Source of the DNA: Castanea sativa
Taxonomy: Eukaryota; Streptophyta; Magnoliopsida; Fagales; Fagaceae
Reading direction: 5' to 3'
DNA length: 64,000 nt
Assembly: GCF_040712315.1 (NCBI RefSeq)
Contig: NC_134018.1
Coordinates: 12,482,835 to 12,546,834, forward strand
Shown piece after piece: positions 34,844 to 46,204 of the stretch. Position 1 is the stretch's first letter; the number at the start of each line of letters is the position of its first letter. The position numbers and the translations under genes were made by a program. The notes beneath the pieces were generated by a model that ran no database searches, had not been told where the DNA came from, and saw nothing but the letters and a program-made list of their open reading frames with translations.

Positions 34844-35284
34844 ATGGCCAGACTCTCAACCCTGGCAGCTCTCCTTGCAGCCCTTTTGGTCATCGGCCAA
34901 GTCACTGCCGAACTCTCCATCGTAACCACCAACGTCGAGGACGGCACTGAAAACAGGAGGCAAGACGACCGGGACTGCCGGCAGCAGCTTCAGGAACAGC
35001 AGTACCTCAACGACTGCCAGAGGTACCTCAGGCAGCAAAGCCAGCAGTCGGAGCGTTTTGATACTTCTTCCGAAAGGGAGCAAAGGCAGCAGTGTTGCCG
35101 TCAGCTGAAGCAGCTAAGCAGGAACTGCCGATGTGATGGATTGAACGAGATGTTGAGGCAGCAGAGGGGTCAATTGCAGGGTCAGGATTTGAGGGAGATG
35201 ATGCAGATTGCTCAGAACTTGCCTAATGAATGCAACATTAAGCCCCGCAGCTGTGAAATGGAAATGCGCTCATCCCGGATCTAG
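34844..35284 (+). CDS. 2S albumin seed storage protein (intact)
   Basis: A 146-residue precursor of a sulphur-rich seed storage protein held in protein-storage vacuoles. Residues 1-22 are a hydrophobic signal peptide. Eight cysteines at 45, 58, 84, 85, 95, 97, 130 and 137 give the family pattern C..C..CC..CxC..C..C, which forms four disulphides and joins the small and large chains after processing. The Q/R-rich sequence (NDCQRYLRQQSQQ, QQCCRQL, NCRCDGLNEMLRQQ, LPNECN) is close in style to 2S albumins of Fagales nuts. As usual for this family it has no intron. The ATG follows CAACAACA, a good plant context. RY and ABRE-like motifs upstream suggest seed-maturation expression. A broken paralogue lies at 51715-53581. 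Members of this family are common nut allergens. Confidence 0.93.
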   Translation: MARLSTLAALLAALLVIGQVTAELSIVTTNVEDGTENRRQDDRDCRQQLQEQQYLNDCQRYLRQQSQQSERFDTSSEREQRQQCCRQLKQLSRNCRCDGLNEMLRQQRGQLQGQDLREMMQIAQNLPNECNIKPRSCEMEMRSSRI

Positions 35285-35654
35285 AGAGCTGGCCATGAAT
35301 GCATGCGTGAATGTGCACCTACTAAAGATAATGGTCACTGCTAGCTCTAGCATTGTAGCTGGAGATAAAAAGGGTGACTAGCTAGAATAAGCATATCGTG
35401 TGTAATTTAATATTATATATGTACGTATTAGTAGTAGCTCAATCTTGTTATATCAAATGCCTCTATAAATGTTATATAGTGGAAAATTATTGTATAGTAC
35501 CGGACTACACCCCTGTGACTGTGTCCGGGACTATGCAATAACAGCCCTTATATAGTATAATAACAGCCCTTATATAGTATAGTTAGTTAACTTGCTAATG
35601 CATTTTTCTTCCTTCTGTATTTAGAGCGTTTGTGACTACCATTTTGATATAATC
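35285..35654 (+). other. 2S albumin 3' flank
   Basis: GAGAGCTGGCCATG right after the stop, and the following ACTAGCTCTAGCATTGTAG, recur downstream of the second albumin copy, marking a duplicated 3' untranslated region. At 35540-35580 the phrase ATAACAGCCCTTATATAGTA is tandemly repeated twice. Confidence 0.55.
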
Positions 35655-35659
35655 CTAGT

Positions 35660-36188
35660 TGATGAAGTGTAAATTTGACCGTCAAAGTAAGTGCATCCAA
35701 ATTGAGTCAAACGCTCGTATTGCTGGTTGTGAAAATGGTGAGATAGCTCCCCTCAAGTAGTCACTGATGTGGTGTTTGCCACAGCGCCTCTGATGCCAAA
35801 ATCAGTATATGGAAGCTCTTTGCAAAAAATAAATTAATACAATATCAACAGGTATTTCTGGGTGTTTTTCGTACCTCATGCTGTTGCTAGGAGGGTTGTA
35901 TATATACATTCCCATAGCTCCAAGCCGTTGTGACTGTTATGGTGGTTTAATGCTTCTTTAGGTAATGCCTCATGGTCAATGATGTAAGCTTTGATGGGCT
36001 TCCAACGGTCCGTACAGTTGTCCCTATAACTGTTTGAGGCATTTATTTTGACCGCATTGAATGACTTCTTTTCCTTCGTCAGTAATGTGGCTTATATCGC
36101 CAAAGGCACCTGGTTAGTCCGTCTGTCAATGCTGACTTATTAGTTTGGATGAGGTCGTCCAAAGAAGTTGAGTTCGTCAATCTTATCA
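35660..36188 (-). repeat. Element 2 LTR (3' in element orientation)
   Basis: On the plus strand it starts TGATGAAGTGTAAATTTGAC and ends GTCAATCTTATCA. Same length as its partner despite many substitutions. Confidence 0.92.
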
Positions 36189-36479
36189 GCTGCCTTCGGA
36201 TTCTGTGGTCGTCATGATGTGTCAATGACAGTCACAGGATTTGAAAGGTCTATGGGCTGTATATGACTCTTGGAATTTCGCTCCGCATTAACTACATAGT
36301 GGCGGCGCCACATGCGTCGTGGCCACGTGGCACATTCTGACTAGTGGAGTTAATGCTCCAGTTGCATGACTCTTGGATTTCCCGCTGAATTTCAGTTTTT
36401 TGAGCTTTGGTTTTTAAACTTCTCCTCTCCTCATTTTTCCCTTTCACCTTTTCAAGCTCCCAATCATTGCTCTGAGCGT

Positions 36480-36771
36480 TCTCTTCTCCAATCTATTTTT
36501 GTGATTCTTCTCCGGACTGGTGCGTGGCAGAGCTTTCTACCTTTCCTATTAAGGTATGTCTTTCTTCTCACCTTCTGTTTCTTTTCTCTTATCGGCATAG
36601 ACATATACTATGGTGAATTTTTGATTTTCTCTTCCTCTTCTTTCGTGTTTGTTTCTGGGTTTCAGGGTTTTAGGATTTACCCTTTTTCCTTGGCTTTTTG
36701 GTTTTTCCATTGTTAGTGGCTCTGAGGTTAGGATAGCTTGCCCCTCAATTTCTTTTCTTTTTGCTGTTTAG
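36480..36771 (+). promoter_or_regulatory. leader exon and leader intron of the Element 2 antisense gene
   Basis: A CT-rich segment ends CCTATTAAG before GTATGTC (36554); the intron ends TTTTTGCTGTTTAG (36771). Its twin in Element 1 has the same donor GTATGT and an acceptor at the equivalent point, so the leader intron is an old, shared feature. Confidence 0.5.
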
Positions 36772-39700
36772 GGGGTCTTTAGGGGTTTTCCCACACCTTG
36801 AGAATTTCGTTTTTGAGGGTAACATCCTGAGCATTGCCTTGGCCGATTTGTTGCCTTTGCTTCGTCAATCAATTGATTGGTTCGAGAATTTGGTGAAAGA
36901 GTGGGAGACAATGTCTGAGGTTAGGTCTAGCGAACTCGAGACTGAGTTATCATCTAGCGGCAACCTAGTGGAGGGAGATACGGCCATCTCTACTCTTCAA
37001 GAAGTTAGGGCTCTTCACACCCTCGAGGAGGTGTGTGGGCTGGATGTTGATACATTGGGTAGGTTTAAGGATAAGTTCCAATTCCCATAGCGAGTTAGGG
37101 TTCATCTGCCCAATGAGGGGGACCGGGCGTGTCACTTCTTCCCTGGGGAGGTATGCTTTTACGAATCTGCTTTCATTTGTGGGTTGAGGTTTCCTGTCCA
37201 CCCATTCCTCATGGAGCTGTTAGACCATTTTGGTATTGCTCCTAGGCAACTTATGTCTAATTCATGGAGGATAGTGATCAGCTGTATGGGGATATGGCTG
37301 GCCACTACGGATGGAGGCATGCTTAAAGTAGACGAGCTCGTCTACTTGTACCACTTGAAAGAGTCCAAGGAGTAAGGGTACTATGAATTGGTGCCTTGGG
37401 AGAGGAGGACCAGGATCATCAGGGGTCTACCTTCGTCTTTAAGGTATTGGAAGTCCAGGTTTTTCTTTGTGTCCGGGGGCGACTTTGAGACTTCCTCCGG
37501 CTGGGTTTAGGATGATCTCCCGAGGTTACTTCGTCGGTGGGGAACCCCAAACTTAGGTGCGTCATTATTTCCTCTTGTCGTTTGAGTTTTGTTGCGTTTA
37601 TTGTTATCGTCTCTGACTCCTTTGTTCCTTGTCTTACGCAGTTAAAAAACGACCCAAGCTTAAGAGCAGGTATAAAAAGTGGGTGGAGAAAGCGATTGAA
37701 TACATGAAGACGATTGAGAACTAGAAAGATCTGGTGGACCCAAGGACTCTCTCATTCTATTATCTTGGTCCAAAGCCTTCTGCCTTCGTCTTGCGCAACA
37801 TTAAAATTGAGGGAAAAAAGAGTAAGTGTTTGGCTCGTCAGTATTGGTTCTCTTGTATATACTTGTTTTTTTTTTAACAAGTGTTTTCAGTTGAAAAAAC
37901 TGGTTTTGTATTTCATACAAAACACATAGCGAAAACAACAAATAAGGATCTATTTCATTCATGATTGATAACGTGCACTATGTAAATTTCAGAATTTAAG
38001 AACATGATAGCGTACCTTGGTGTAGTGAAATTCAAAACCAAGATTGAAGTACTCGGGAATACTTTTAATCTTCACTCCAATTCCACTTTACGCCCAAGAT
38101 GTGTGGTCTCTTAATCAGTTTTCAAAAGGAGAATGAAAGTGTGTCTCACTTTCACATACACACTATTTTTTTCTTCACTTATAAAAATTATGTATGTTTC
38201 TCCCTTTATAACTAACTGATTATTTAATTGGACTAGCCTATTGAGCCTTTCCAATTGGGCTTTAGTGTGTGGCTTAGAGTAGGACCAAAAGGAACCAATA
38301 AGACACTAACTCTAATAGGCCTTGGGCTTTTCCGTCAACTCTTGACAAGTCCAAAATTACCATTAATTATATTTAATACCACTATATAAATATAATTGCA
38401 CTCTAGGCCTTATTAATAAATTATATCCCAAGACTTTATTATACATGCAACCCTTTCAAAAAATATTCGTAGTAACACAAAGTCATGAATATAGATTGCC
38501 ACTTTGTAAATTACTACATCTTATCATTGAGTACCCAGTTTAATCCTTTGAAGTTATTCATCATATATTTATGAAATCTAATTTCATAAATATATACTTT
38601 AGTAACTCTTTACTAAAGTGGTTGGGCCCAACACTCTGAATAACTAAACCCATTAAACTTATCTCAAGGGAATATTTTATATCTCTATTAAGAGATTATG
38701 AATTTCATCTTGAGAATATATGTTCCATCAACACTAAATGCGGCTGCCCAACATACTGAGGTTTTGACCGTGACTCTCACTCCTGATATATCAAAGCAAC
38801 CTACATCTCATGATCAGGTCCATTATTCTCTCAAGATTTAGAGTTGATGTTAATAAAAGTCGTGAGATTTATTATTCAATTGACAGTCGTTAAAAGAATA
38901 ATAAATATCACAGCGGTCCAGGTCAATTTGTCTTAACTCTTAAAACATATCAACATACCAACTAGAAGTCTCTACTTCCATGATCAAGACAAATCATTTT
39001 AGTTGATATGTTATAGTCTTCGCAGATGAAACGCCCATTTTCATCACCGACTACGAACTACATTTTGAGTTTACAAGGAACTTGTGATTTACATCTTCTG
39101 TGACTAAATCACATAAATCACATACAATGCATCTCATGGACTATGATAATGTCTCATTAGTTCATTTATAGATAGTCTCATATAATTAAACAGTTTAATT
39201 ATTTATGACATGCCAATAAATTGGATTTTAGGGCATAAACCCCAACATTTTCCTCTTCGTAGAAATGATGACCAAGTTCAGCAAGGATATGTATGCGAAG
39301 ATGAGGTCAAAGAAGGATGAGCCATTGTCCAGCCTCGGGAAGAGGATGGTGCACGTCGCAGGGAAGAGTTCCTCTGTCACTCAAACTGTCTCCATCACTC
39401 CCATTGTCTCTAGCACTGAGACGACAAGGACAGCCTCTCCTACCACTTTGATTGAAGAGATTCCTACTCCCGCCTCAAAAAGGCCGCGCTTATCTGACAA
39501 AGAGAAGGAGAATGCTGATTCTCATTCGTCTATCGTCTGGGACGACGAGAGACTGGCGGTGGAAAGGGCACATGGGGTCGTGACTACTTGAAGGTTTTTT
39601 CCGGCGTGCCCTTTAACGAGGTTGCAACTCGCCACGTCCACAAACGTGTTCAGGTAAAATGTTCGTGCAACTTTTAGTCTCTTTCTTTTTCTTTCTCATT

Positions 39701-40235
39701 GTACTAACAACTTCAATTTTCTTTTCAAGTGTTGGGGGAGAGTCTCCATATTACTTCTAAGTACCTTACTCAGGAGGCCAAGGTGGCGTCTCTAGCATCC
39801 AGGATGAAGGCTTTGGAGGTGGAGAATTCTACGCTGAAGAAGAAACTCATCGACTCTATGGGCAAGGCCACAACCCTAAAGGAACAAGTCAAGACCTTGA
39901 GTGACGACCTCAGAGCTAAGCGTCAGCTGACCTTAGAGAAAGACGAACAACTTCTGGGTGCCAAGGAGAGGCTCAAAACCATTGCTACTAATGTTGTTGA
40001 GGCTTTCCAGCAGACTGGCAAGTTCAACACAGTCCTCTTCAATTGGTACTTTAAGGGTTTTGAGCTTTTGAGGAGGTACCTTGTCAAGCATCCCATCGGA
40101 GTGGATCTGGAGAACTTAGATTTGGAAGAGGTGGATAAGGAGATGGCGGTTGACGAAGCTGCTCAGTCCTCGGCTCCAGAAGGTGATGCTCCTAAGAGTG
40201 CCCCCACCGGAGATGACGCCGCCGCCGATTCCTGA
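36772..40235 (+). pseudogene. Element 2 antisense gene, four coding exons plus leader (putative gypsy-type transposon protein)
   Basis: Exons by splice signals: 36772-37556, 37642-37821, 39263-39653 and 39730-40235; introns begin GTGCGTC, GTAAGTG and GTAAAAT and end ACGCAG, TCGTAG and TTCAAG. A leader intron runs from GTATGTC at 36554 to GCTGTTTAG at 36771. The probable start is MSEVRSSELETE at 36911. Exon 1 holds LPNEGDRACHFFPGEVCFYE, AFICGLRFPVHPFLMELLDH, FGIAPRQLMSNSWRIV and VDELVYLYHLKESKE, which fits the Transposase_28 'putative gypsy type transposon' family. The last exon is a long coiled coil ending NWYFKGFELLRRYLVKHPIG and an acidic tail. Stops at 37088, 37373 and 37508 and a frame change near 39590 kill it. 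The solo LTR lies wholly in intron 2. Confidence 0.8.
37889..39247 (-). mobile_element. solo LTR (probably Ty1/copia) nested in the antisense gene
   Basis: On the minus strand it begins TGTTGGGGTTTATGCCCTAA at 39247, a form typical of plant LTR starts, and extends about 1.36 kb with no coding frame. TTTTC follows the right end (39248-39252) and also occurs at 37884-37888, a candidate 5-bp target duplication, but the left end then would not be the usual TG/CA, so that boundary is tentative. Absence of an interior suggests LTR-LTR recombination. The homologous intron of Element 1 lacks it. Confidence 0.55.
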
Positions 40236-40239
40236 ACTC

Positions 40240-40985
40240 GTCACTTACCAAAAAATTCCTTTCTCTTTTTTTTTTTGGTGCCAGTTATGTTTTGGGCCTT
40301 TTGTAAGCCTATCTTGAGAACAATTTCTTCGGCCCAATATTTATGGGCCTTTGGTTTTGATGTAAAAACAATGATAACTGCCCACTGTTTTTTGGCTTAA
40401 ATTAAATTGGCAATTGCATACTTACTTGCTTGTGATCTATGTTCCTGTAGTTTTCCTTTCTGCGTCAATGCTTTAGCAAAGAATTTTTAGTTGTGACCTT
40501 TCCTTTTCTTCGTCAACAATTCGTTCTCGTCTACGCGGGTTCTGTTATTTAGTTGGTTTCCTGCAACTCATACCTTCTCGAGGGTTTTGGTGAACTGGTT
40601 GAGAGCTCAGATTCAGCCTGAGCCTTTTTCAAAAGATGCTTTCTCTTGAACATGTTTGTTGCAAAGTTCTTGTCTTTTTGTTTTATCAGTAACTTACATC
40701 CATCTAGGCGGAATCTTGTAAGTTAACCATTTTTGGGTTTTGTTGTGACTTACACCCTTTTAAGGATCTTGTCAATCTTTTGGCTTCATCAGTAACTTAC
40801 ATCCATCTAAGCAGAATCTTGTTATTTAGCCATTTTTTGGGTTTTGTTGTGACTTACACCCTTTTAGGGATCTTGTCAATCTTTTGGTTTCGTCAGTGAC
40901 TTACATTCGTCACATTACAAAATCTGCACTTATTAAAACATTGGTTGAATAGTTCTTTTTATTGCTTTCGAGAATGAGTACAATC
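40240..40985. repeat. Element 2 convergent spacer with ~105-bp repeats
   Basis: Two units with CAGTAACTTACATCCATCTA, GGCGGAATCTTG, GGGTTTTGTTGTGACTTACA and CCCTTTTARGGATCTTGTCA occupy about 40686-40880, with a partial third. They sit between the ends of the antisense gene (plus) and pol (minus), the same place as the Element 1 repeats. Confidence 0.75.
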
Positions 40986-40989
40986 GTCT

Positions 40990-42100
40990 GTTACATCTAT
41001 TGATGGTATTTCTTCAAATGCTCAGTGTTTCATGGTCGTGGGAGTCTCTGCCTATCTAGTGTCTCAGGTGGTAGCTGCCTTGTCTGGAGTAATGGACAAC
41101 CTAGTAGGTCCTTCCCATGTGGGGCCGAGTTTTCCTTGGGCAGAGCCTCGGGTTGCTAAGGTGACCTTGCACAGGACAAGGTCTCCTATGTCAAGTCGTC
41201 TGAGCTTCACTCTCTTGTTGTAGTACTCGGCCATCTTCCGCTGGTACTTCATCATCTTGTCGGAGACTTTCTCTCTCACTTCGTCTAGACAATCTAGGTT
41301 GACTCGTAGCTAGTCGTCATTACTCTCCTCGTGGAACATCTCTCGCCTGATGCTGGTTATTCCCACCTCGACCGGGATTACTGCCTCGGTGCCATAGGTG
41401 AGTCTAAAGGGGGTCTCTCCTGTTGGGGTTCTTGTCGTGATCTTGTAAGCCCATAAGACGTTGGGCAATTCTTCCAGCCAGGCGCCCTTTGCATCGTCCA
41501 ATTTGGCCTTAATAATCTTGAGTAGTGTTCGATTCGTCACCTCCGTCTATCCATTTGCCTGTGGATGTCCCGGGGATGAGAACTAGTTCTTGATCCCTAG
41601 GCCTGAGCAGAAGTCCTTGAAACTTTGGCTGTCGAACTGCCACCCATTATATGATATGATCGTCTGTGGGATCCCGAACCTGCAAATTATGTTCTTCCAT
41701 ACGAAGTTCTGGATTCTGGCTTCGGTGATGGTTGCTAGTGCCTCTGCTTCGACTCACTTTGTAAAGTAGTCAATGGCGACAAGTAGGAATTTTACCTGTC
41801 CTTTACCTTGAGGCAACGGGCCAACGATGTCGATTCCCCATTGCGCAAAGGGCCAGGGGGAGGATATCGTCATCAGTCTCTCTGCTGGAAGGCGTTGGAC
41901 GTTCCCAAATCTTTGGCATTTGTCGCACTTCTAGACGAGCTCCCTTGCATCTACCTGCATTGTAGGCTAGAAATAACCTGTTCTGATAACTTTACTTACT
42001 AGTGATCTAGGGCCAGCATAGACTCCATAAACTCCTTCATGGATCTCCTCTAGAATATATTTGGCTTATTCTTCATCCATGTACTTTAAGTAAGGCATGG
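40990..42100 (-). pseudogene. Element 2 integrase
   Basis: Phrases in order: KCDKCQRFGNVQRLPAERLM, WGIDIVGPLPQGKGQVKFLL, ICRFGIPQTII, then NG*QFDSQ-like, SPGHPQANG*TEVTNRTLL, LPNVLWAYKITTRTPTGETP, TYGTEAVIPVEVGI and KMAEYYNKRVKLRRLDIGDL. TGG/CAG codons have become stops after FTK, KN, PQANG and others; the second catalytic Asp (TDNG) reads as Tyr. Dead, but unusually complete in length. Confidence 0.85.
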
Positions 42101-43050
42101 AAAAGCCTTTCTTGTATAGTGCGTCATTCAGGATCGTGAACCTGGCTGCTCTCTTCCTGACCTTCTTGGCCTCCTCAATGTCTTGAGGGAGATGCCCATC
42201 TTGGAGAAAGGATATGATTGGTGTCATCCTGCTACCTGTGTTCTGGATTGTGAATGTGGAGATTTCCTCGATGCTGGGGCGTTTCTAGACTTCCATCACC
42301 AAGCCCATGCTTGGCGTTCCCTCTTCTGATAATGCCAGCTTCGCGACTTCGTTTGCTAAAATGTTTTGGTTCTTAGGGATCTGCTCAAATTCCACTTTAT
42401 CAAATTCCTTGAGTCAGATGCTTCGCCAGCCTGAGGTATTTCTGCATTCTTTTCTCCTTTGCTTCACACTCTTCCTTAATCTACCTTATCACTAGCTTTG
42501 AATCACTCTGGACTAACAGGTTCTTAGCTCTAAATGCCTTCCTGAGTTTCAATCCCGTCAGTATTCCTTCGTACTCGGCTTCGTTATTGGTGGCCGGGAA
42601 TTTAAGTTAAACTCCGTACTTGAGCATTTCTCCGTTAGGGGCGGTTATGATGACCCCTACTCCTCCCCTCTGTTGAGCTGATGAACTATCGGTCTGCACT
42701 GTCCACCATTCTGTCTCGTTGGTGAGGTGGTCCTCCTCTAGGAGGGTGAACTCGGCGATGAAGTCCGCCAGGGCTTGTGCCTTAATGGCCGTCCTGGGGT
42801 GATACCCAATGTCAAACTGACTAAGTTCGATTGCCTACTGGACCATTCTCCCTGCTACTTCAGGTTTGTTCATGGACTTCTTGATGGGTTGGTCCGTCAT
42901 CACTAGGATGGGGTTCGCTTGAAAGTACGGTTGCAGTTTGCATGAGGCTATTATCAACGCGAATGCAATCTTCTCGATCCTTGGGGACTTGGCCTTTGCA
43001 CCTTAGAAAGCTTGACTGACGTAGTAAACTGGGAGCTGCGTCTTGCCCTC
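42100..43050 (-). pseudogene. Element 2 RNase H and second RNase H
   Basis: The first RNase H gives phrases matching 'YY.S.A...AK.PRIEKIAFALI' and a W-to-stop before 'AIELSQFDIGYHPRTAIKAQ'. The second RNase H is marked by ATNNEAEYEGILTGLKL near 42570-42610 and QSDSKLVI near 42500. Several stops of the TAG/TGA transition type. The two-RNase-H plan matches Element 1. Confidence 0.7.
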
Positions 43051-44010
43051 TTCTCAAATCAGGGCCACGCTTACGGCCGTGGCTAATACTACCAAATATA
43101 AATATAAGTTTTCCCGTTCCTTGGGTGGACTCAAGAAGGGTGGATTACTTAGGTAACGTTTGAGTTCTTGAAACGCTGCCTCACATTCGTCAGTCCAGGT
43201 GAAAGTCTGTTTCAACGTCTTGAAGAAGGGTAAGCATTTGTCCGTCGCCTTAGAGACGAACCTATTGAGTGCCACAATCCTTCTTGTGAGTTTTTGGACT
43301 TCTTTGACGGTCTTCGGCGATGTCATGTTGAGTATGGCCTGTACTTTCTCCGGGTTTGCTTTTATCCCCCTTTGGGACACCATGAATCCCAAGAACTTTC
43401 CAGAGGCTACACTGAAAGCACACTTGCTAGGATTCAACTTCATTTGGTATTCTCTGAAGGTGGCAAACGTCTCCTTCAGGTCGTCCAGTTGGGCAAGTTC
43501 TTCTCTACTCTTGACGAGCATGTCATCCACGTACACCTCCATATTCCTGTCAATCTGCTTGCTGAACATCTTATTCACTAACCTCTGGTAGGTTGCTCCT
43601 GCGTTCTTTAGCCCGAAGGGCATCACCTTATAGCAATAAGGCCCTTAACTTGTGATGAAAGCAGTTTTTTTTTTCTTCAGTCATTTTTATCTGGTTGTAC
43701 CCTGAGAAAGCATCCATGAACGTCAGCAACTTATGCCCGGTCGTAGAGTCCACCAGCTGGTCTATCCTTGGTAGTGGGAAACTATCCTTTGGGCAAGCTT
43801 TGTTAAGGTCTGTGAAGTCCACGCATATTCTCCATTTCCCATTTGCTTTCTTCACTAGTATAACGTTGGCGAGCCAATCAGGATCGTAAACCTCCCGAAT
43901 AAAGCCTGCTAACAATAGTTTGTTAACCTCATTTGTAATTACCTAGTTCCGTTCTAGGGCGAAGACTCGTCATCTTTGTTGGACGGGCTTTTTCTTTAGG
44001 TCCACGTTCA
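43050..44010 (-). pseudogene. Element 2 reverse transcriptase
   Basis: Landmarks in order: FIREVYDPDWLANV, GKWRICVDFTDLNKACPKD, FMDAFSGYNQIKM, MPFGLKNAGATYQR and YVDDMLVKSREEL, then GKFLGFMVSQRGIKANPEKV and CEAAFQELKRYLSNPPFLS. One frame break lies near 43670, where an extra run of T bases interrupts after KMTEE (expected reading continues as HHKLRALLL in a wrong frame). The catalytic YVDD is intact. Confidence 0.88.
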
Positions 44011-44259
44011 GCTTATACTGGATGACTTTCGGGGATATGCTGGGCATGTCCTCGTGACTTCATGCGAAGACGTCTAGGTTTTCTCTGAGGAATTAGACAA
44101 GCCTTATCCTCATCTCGGGACTTAGTGTCGTCCCTATTCTTGTCGTCCTGGTTACTTCTCCTTTGACCGGTTCCACTGTTTCGAAGGCTTCCACTTTATC
44201 TTCTTCTTTCTCCTCGATCATCCATGTATGGTTCTCCTTCTTTGCCAACACGGCCTGGT

Positions 44260-44716
44260 AGCATTCCCTAGCTAGGACCTAATCTCTTTTTACCTCGCCA
44301 CCGCTGTTCCTAGTTGGGAACTTTACCTTTAGGCAATAAGTGGACATGGCTGAGTTCCACTGGTTAAGTGTGGGCCTCCCAATAATCACATTGTAAGATG
44401 AGGGGCAGTCTACCACTAAGAAGTCTAACTGACGGGTTAATTGCCTAGGGTAGGTCCCCACCGTTACTGTTAACGTTACTATGCCCTTGGGATAAACTCT
44501 GTCCCCACTGAAACTGACAAAGGGGAAATCAAATAGGCGTAGTCTTCCTAGATCTAGCTTTAGTTGTTGGAAAGCGGTAAGGTAGATGATGTCTGCGAAA
44601 CTTCCATTGTCCACGAGGATTCTCTTGGTATTGAATCCTTCTATCGTGAGCATTATGACTAAAGGGTCGTTATGAGGCTGCTTCACTCCCCTTGCATCTT
44701 CCTCGTTGAAAGACAT
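44260..44716 (-). pseudogene. Element 2 aspartic protease
   Basis: A continuous frame starts [20 protein letters not shown] and includes the active site [14 protein letters not shown] (D-N-G form), flap-like [20 protein letters not shown] and the C-terminal [11 protein letters not shown]. About 145 residues. It is separated from gag by a stop and ends at a stop just before the linker to RT. It releases the mature Gag and Pol proteins in intact relatives. Confidence 0.8.
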
Positions 44717-44719
44717 GTC

Positions 44720-46128
44720 CTAGTCCGTCCATCTTTGCTTAAACGGGGGTATCATGTGGATGTTGTTCACCTGCCTCTGATATGCTTTCCTGAGGGATCT
44801 GAATGACCCGCCTGTGAATGGTCTTCCTGCGATCGTCTTTATCTCCCCAACCACATTCTGCGGAGGTTGGGACGTGTTATCTTTGTCTCTAGGTGAGGAC
44901 TTGCTCTGGTTTTTGCTATCGTCCCTGAACCTGCTTGACTCCCCTTTCTTCACACACTTTTGCAGTTTTCCTTTCCGTATTAACTCCTCTATTGGCTCTT
45001 TTAGGTCCCGGTAATCTTCTGTGTAGTGGCCATGATCCTTGTGAAACTAGTAGTACTTCTTCTTGTCACGAACGTTAGGGGATGAATGTAATGGCCTTGG
45101 CCACTTGAGATAGTGCTCATCCTTAATCTACGTCAAAATTTTGTCAACAAGCAAAATTTTGTCAAAAATTTTTCGTCTTTCCTTTTGCCTCTGTCACTGG
45201 TCCGACAATCTGGACGCTCCCTTTTTTGTCCTTTACGATCGTCTTCCTTCCTTCCCTTATCTCCTGGCTTTTCTACGTCCCTTATGGCTGCTAATGCATC
45301 TTCAGCATTCATGTACTTTTGTGCCTTTAAGAGCATCTCTATCATCATCTTAGAAGGATTTTTTGCGAGTGAAATCACGAATTCTCTAGACTTCAGCCTT
45401 GCCTTAAAGGTTATCAACTGCACTTTGTCGTCAGTGTCATCTACCTCCAGGGTCTCTCAAGTAAAGCGTTTCACGTATGATCACAGGGTTTCTTTCTCCC
45501 CTTGTCTAATAGTGAGTAAATGGTCCGTTGGCCTCTTAGGACGTTGTCCTCCAACAAAGTGGCGCAAAAAAGCGCTACTCAACTGCTCGAAGCTGTCGAT
45601 GGACGAAGTTGGTAACTTTGTGAACCACCCCCTTGCAGCTTCTTTAAGAGTGGTAGGGAAAGAACGACACAATATTTTGTCAGGAGGCTGTTGGAGGCCT
45701 AGCATCGTCTTGAAGGTGTTGAGGTGGTCCTGGGGGTCCTTAAGTCCGTCAAACGGTTTAAGTTGAGGCAACCAAAATTTTGACAGCACTGGGCATTCCA
45801 AGACCGCCGTAGTGAAGGGAGAGTCTGTTGCCCTGACCATTCTATCCAGGCTCCGGTCTGTTTTCTCCTTAATGACGTTCCTCAGCTCATCCATCTCCTT
45901 CCTTATCTCTCGAAGAAGATCTAAGTTCTGTTCATCTGGGGTAGTAGGCCCTCGTCGGTCACTTCTTCCATGGCTATCTCCCTCATCCTCCTGGTTGGCT
46001 TTGGAGCGATTCTCCTCCTGTTGAAGCCATAGTCTCATTTCCTGATTTTGCCTGGTGAGCTCTTCAACACTGGCCGCAAGAGCTTGGACTTGCTGCGTTA
46101 AGGCTGTTGAATCTTGGCTAGACTCCAT
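44720..46128 (-). pseudogene. Element 2 gag
   Basis: Starts MESSQDSTALTQQVQALAAS at 46128. A coiled-coil-like N-terminus is followed by the capsid core (LPQLKPFDGLKDPQDHL, GWFTKLPTSS, FLRHFVGGQRPKRP), an in-frame TGA just after GEKETL and another after SYVKRFT, then LVVQLITFKA-like and KYMNAEDALAAI. The zinc-knuckle region near 45020-45060 has both cysteines replaced by Tyr ([15 protein letters not shown]), each explained by TGC to TAC/TAT. A stop also ends the last piece before protease. Element 1 shows the undamaged residues at these points. Confidence 0.85.
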
Positions 46129-46185
46129 TTGAATATAGAAGTTGATAGAAACTACGTTTTCGAATCTGAGTACGAAAATGTCGTT

Positions 46186-46204
46186 CCCACAGATGGCGCC
46201 AAAC
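46186..46204 (-). promoter_or_regulatory. Element 2 primer-binding region
   Basis: Minus-strand GTTTGGCGCCATCTGTGGG starts next to the 5' LTR; same TTGGCGCC core as the other Tat elements in the window. Confidence 0.8.

Noticed and set aside
44610..44660. D-N-G in place of D-S/T-G in the Element 2 protease
   Set aside because: At first seen as a lost active site, but Element 1 has the same form and it is usual for Tat-type elements.
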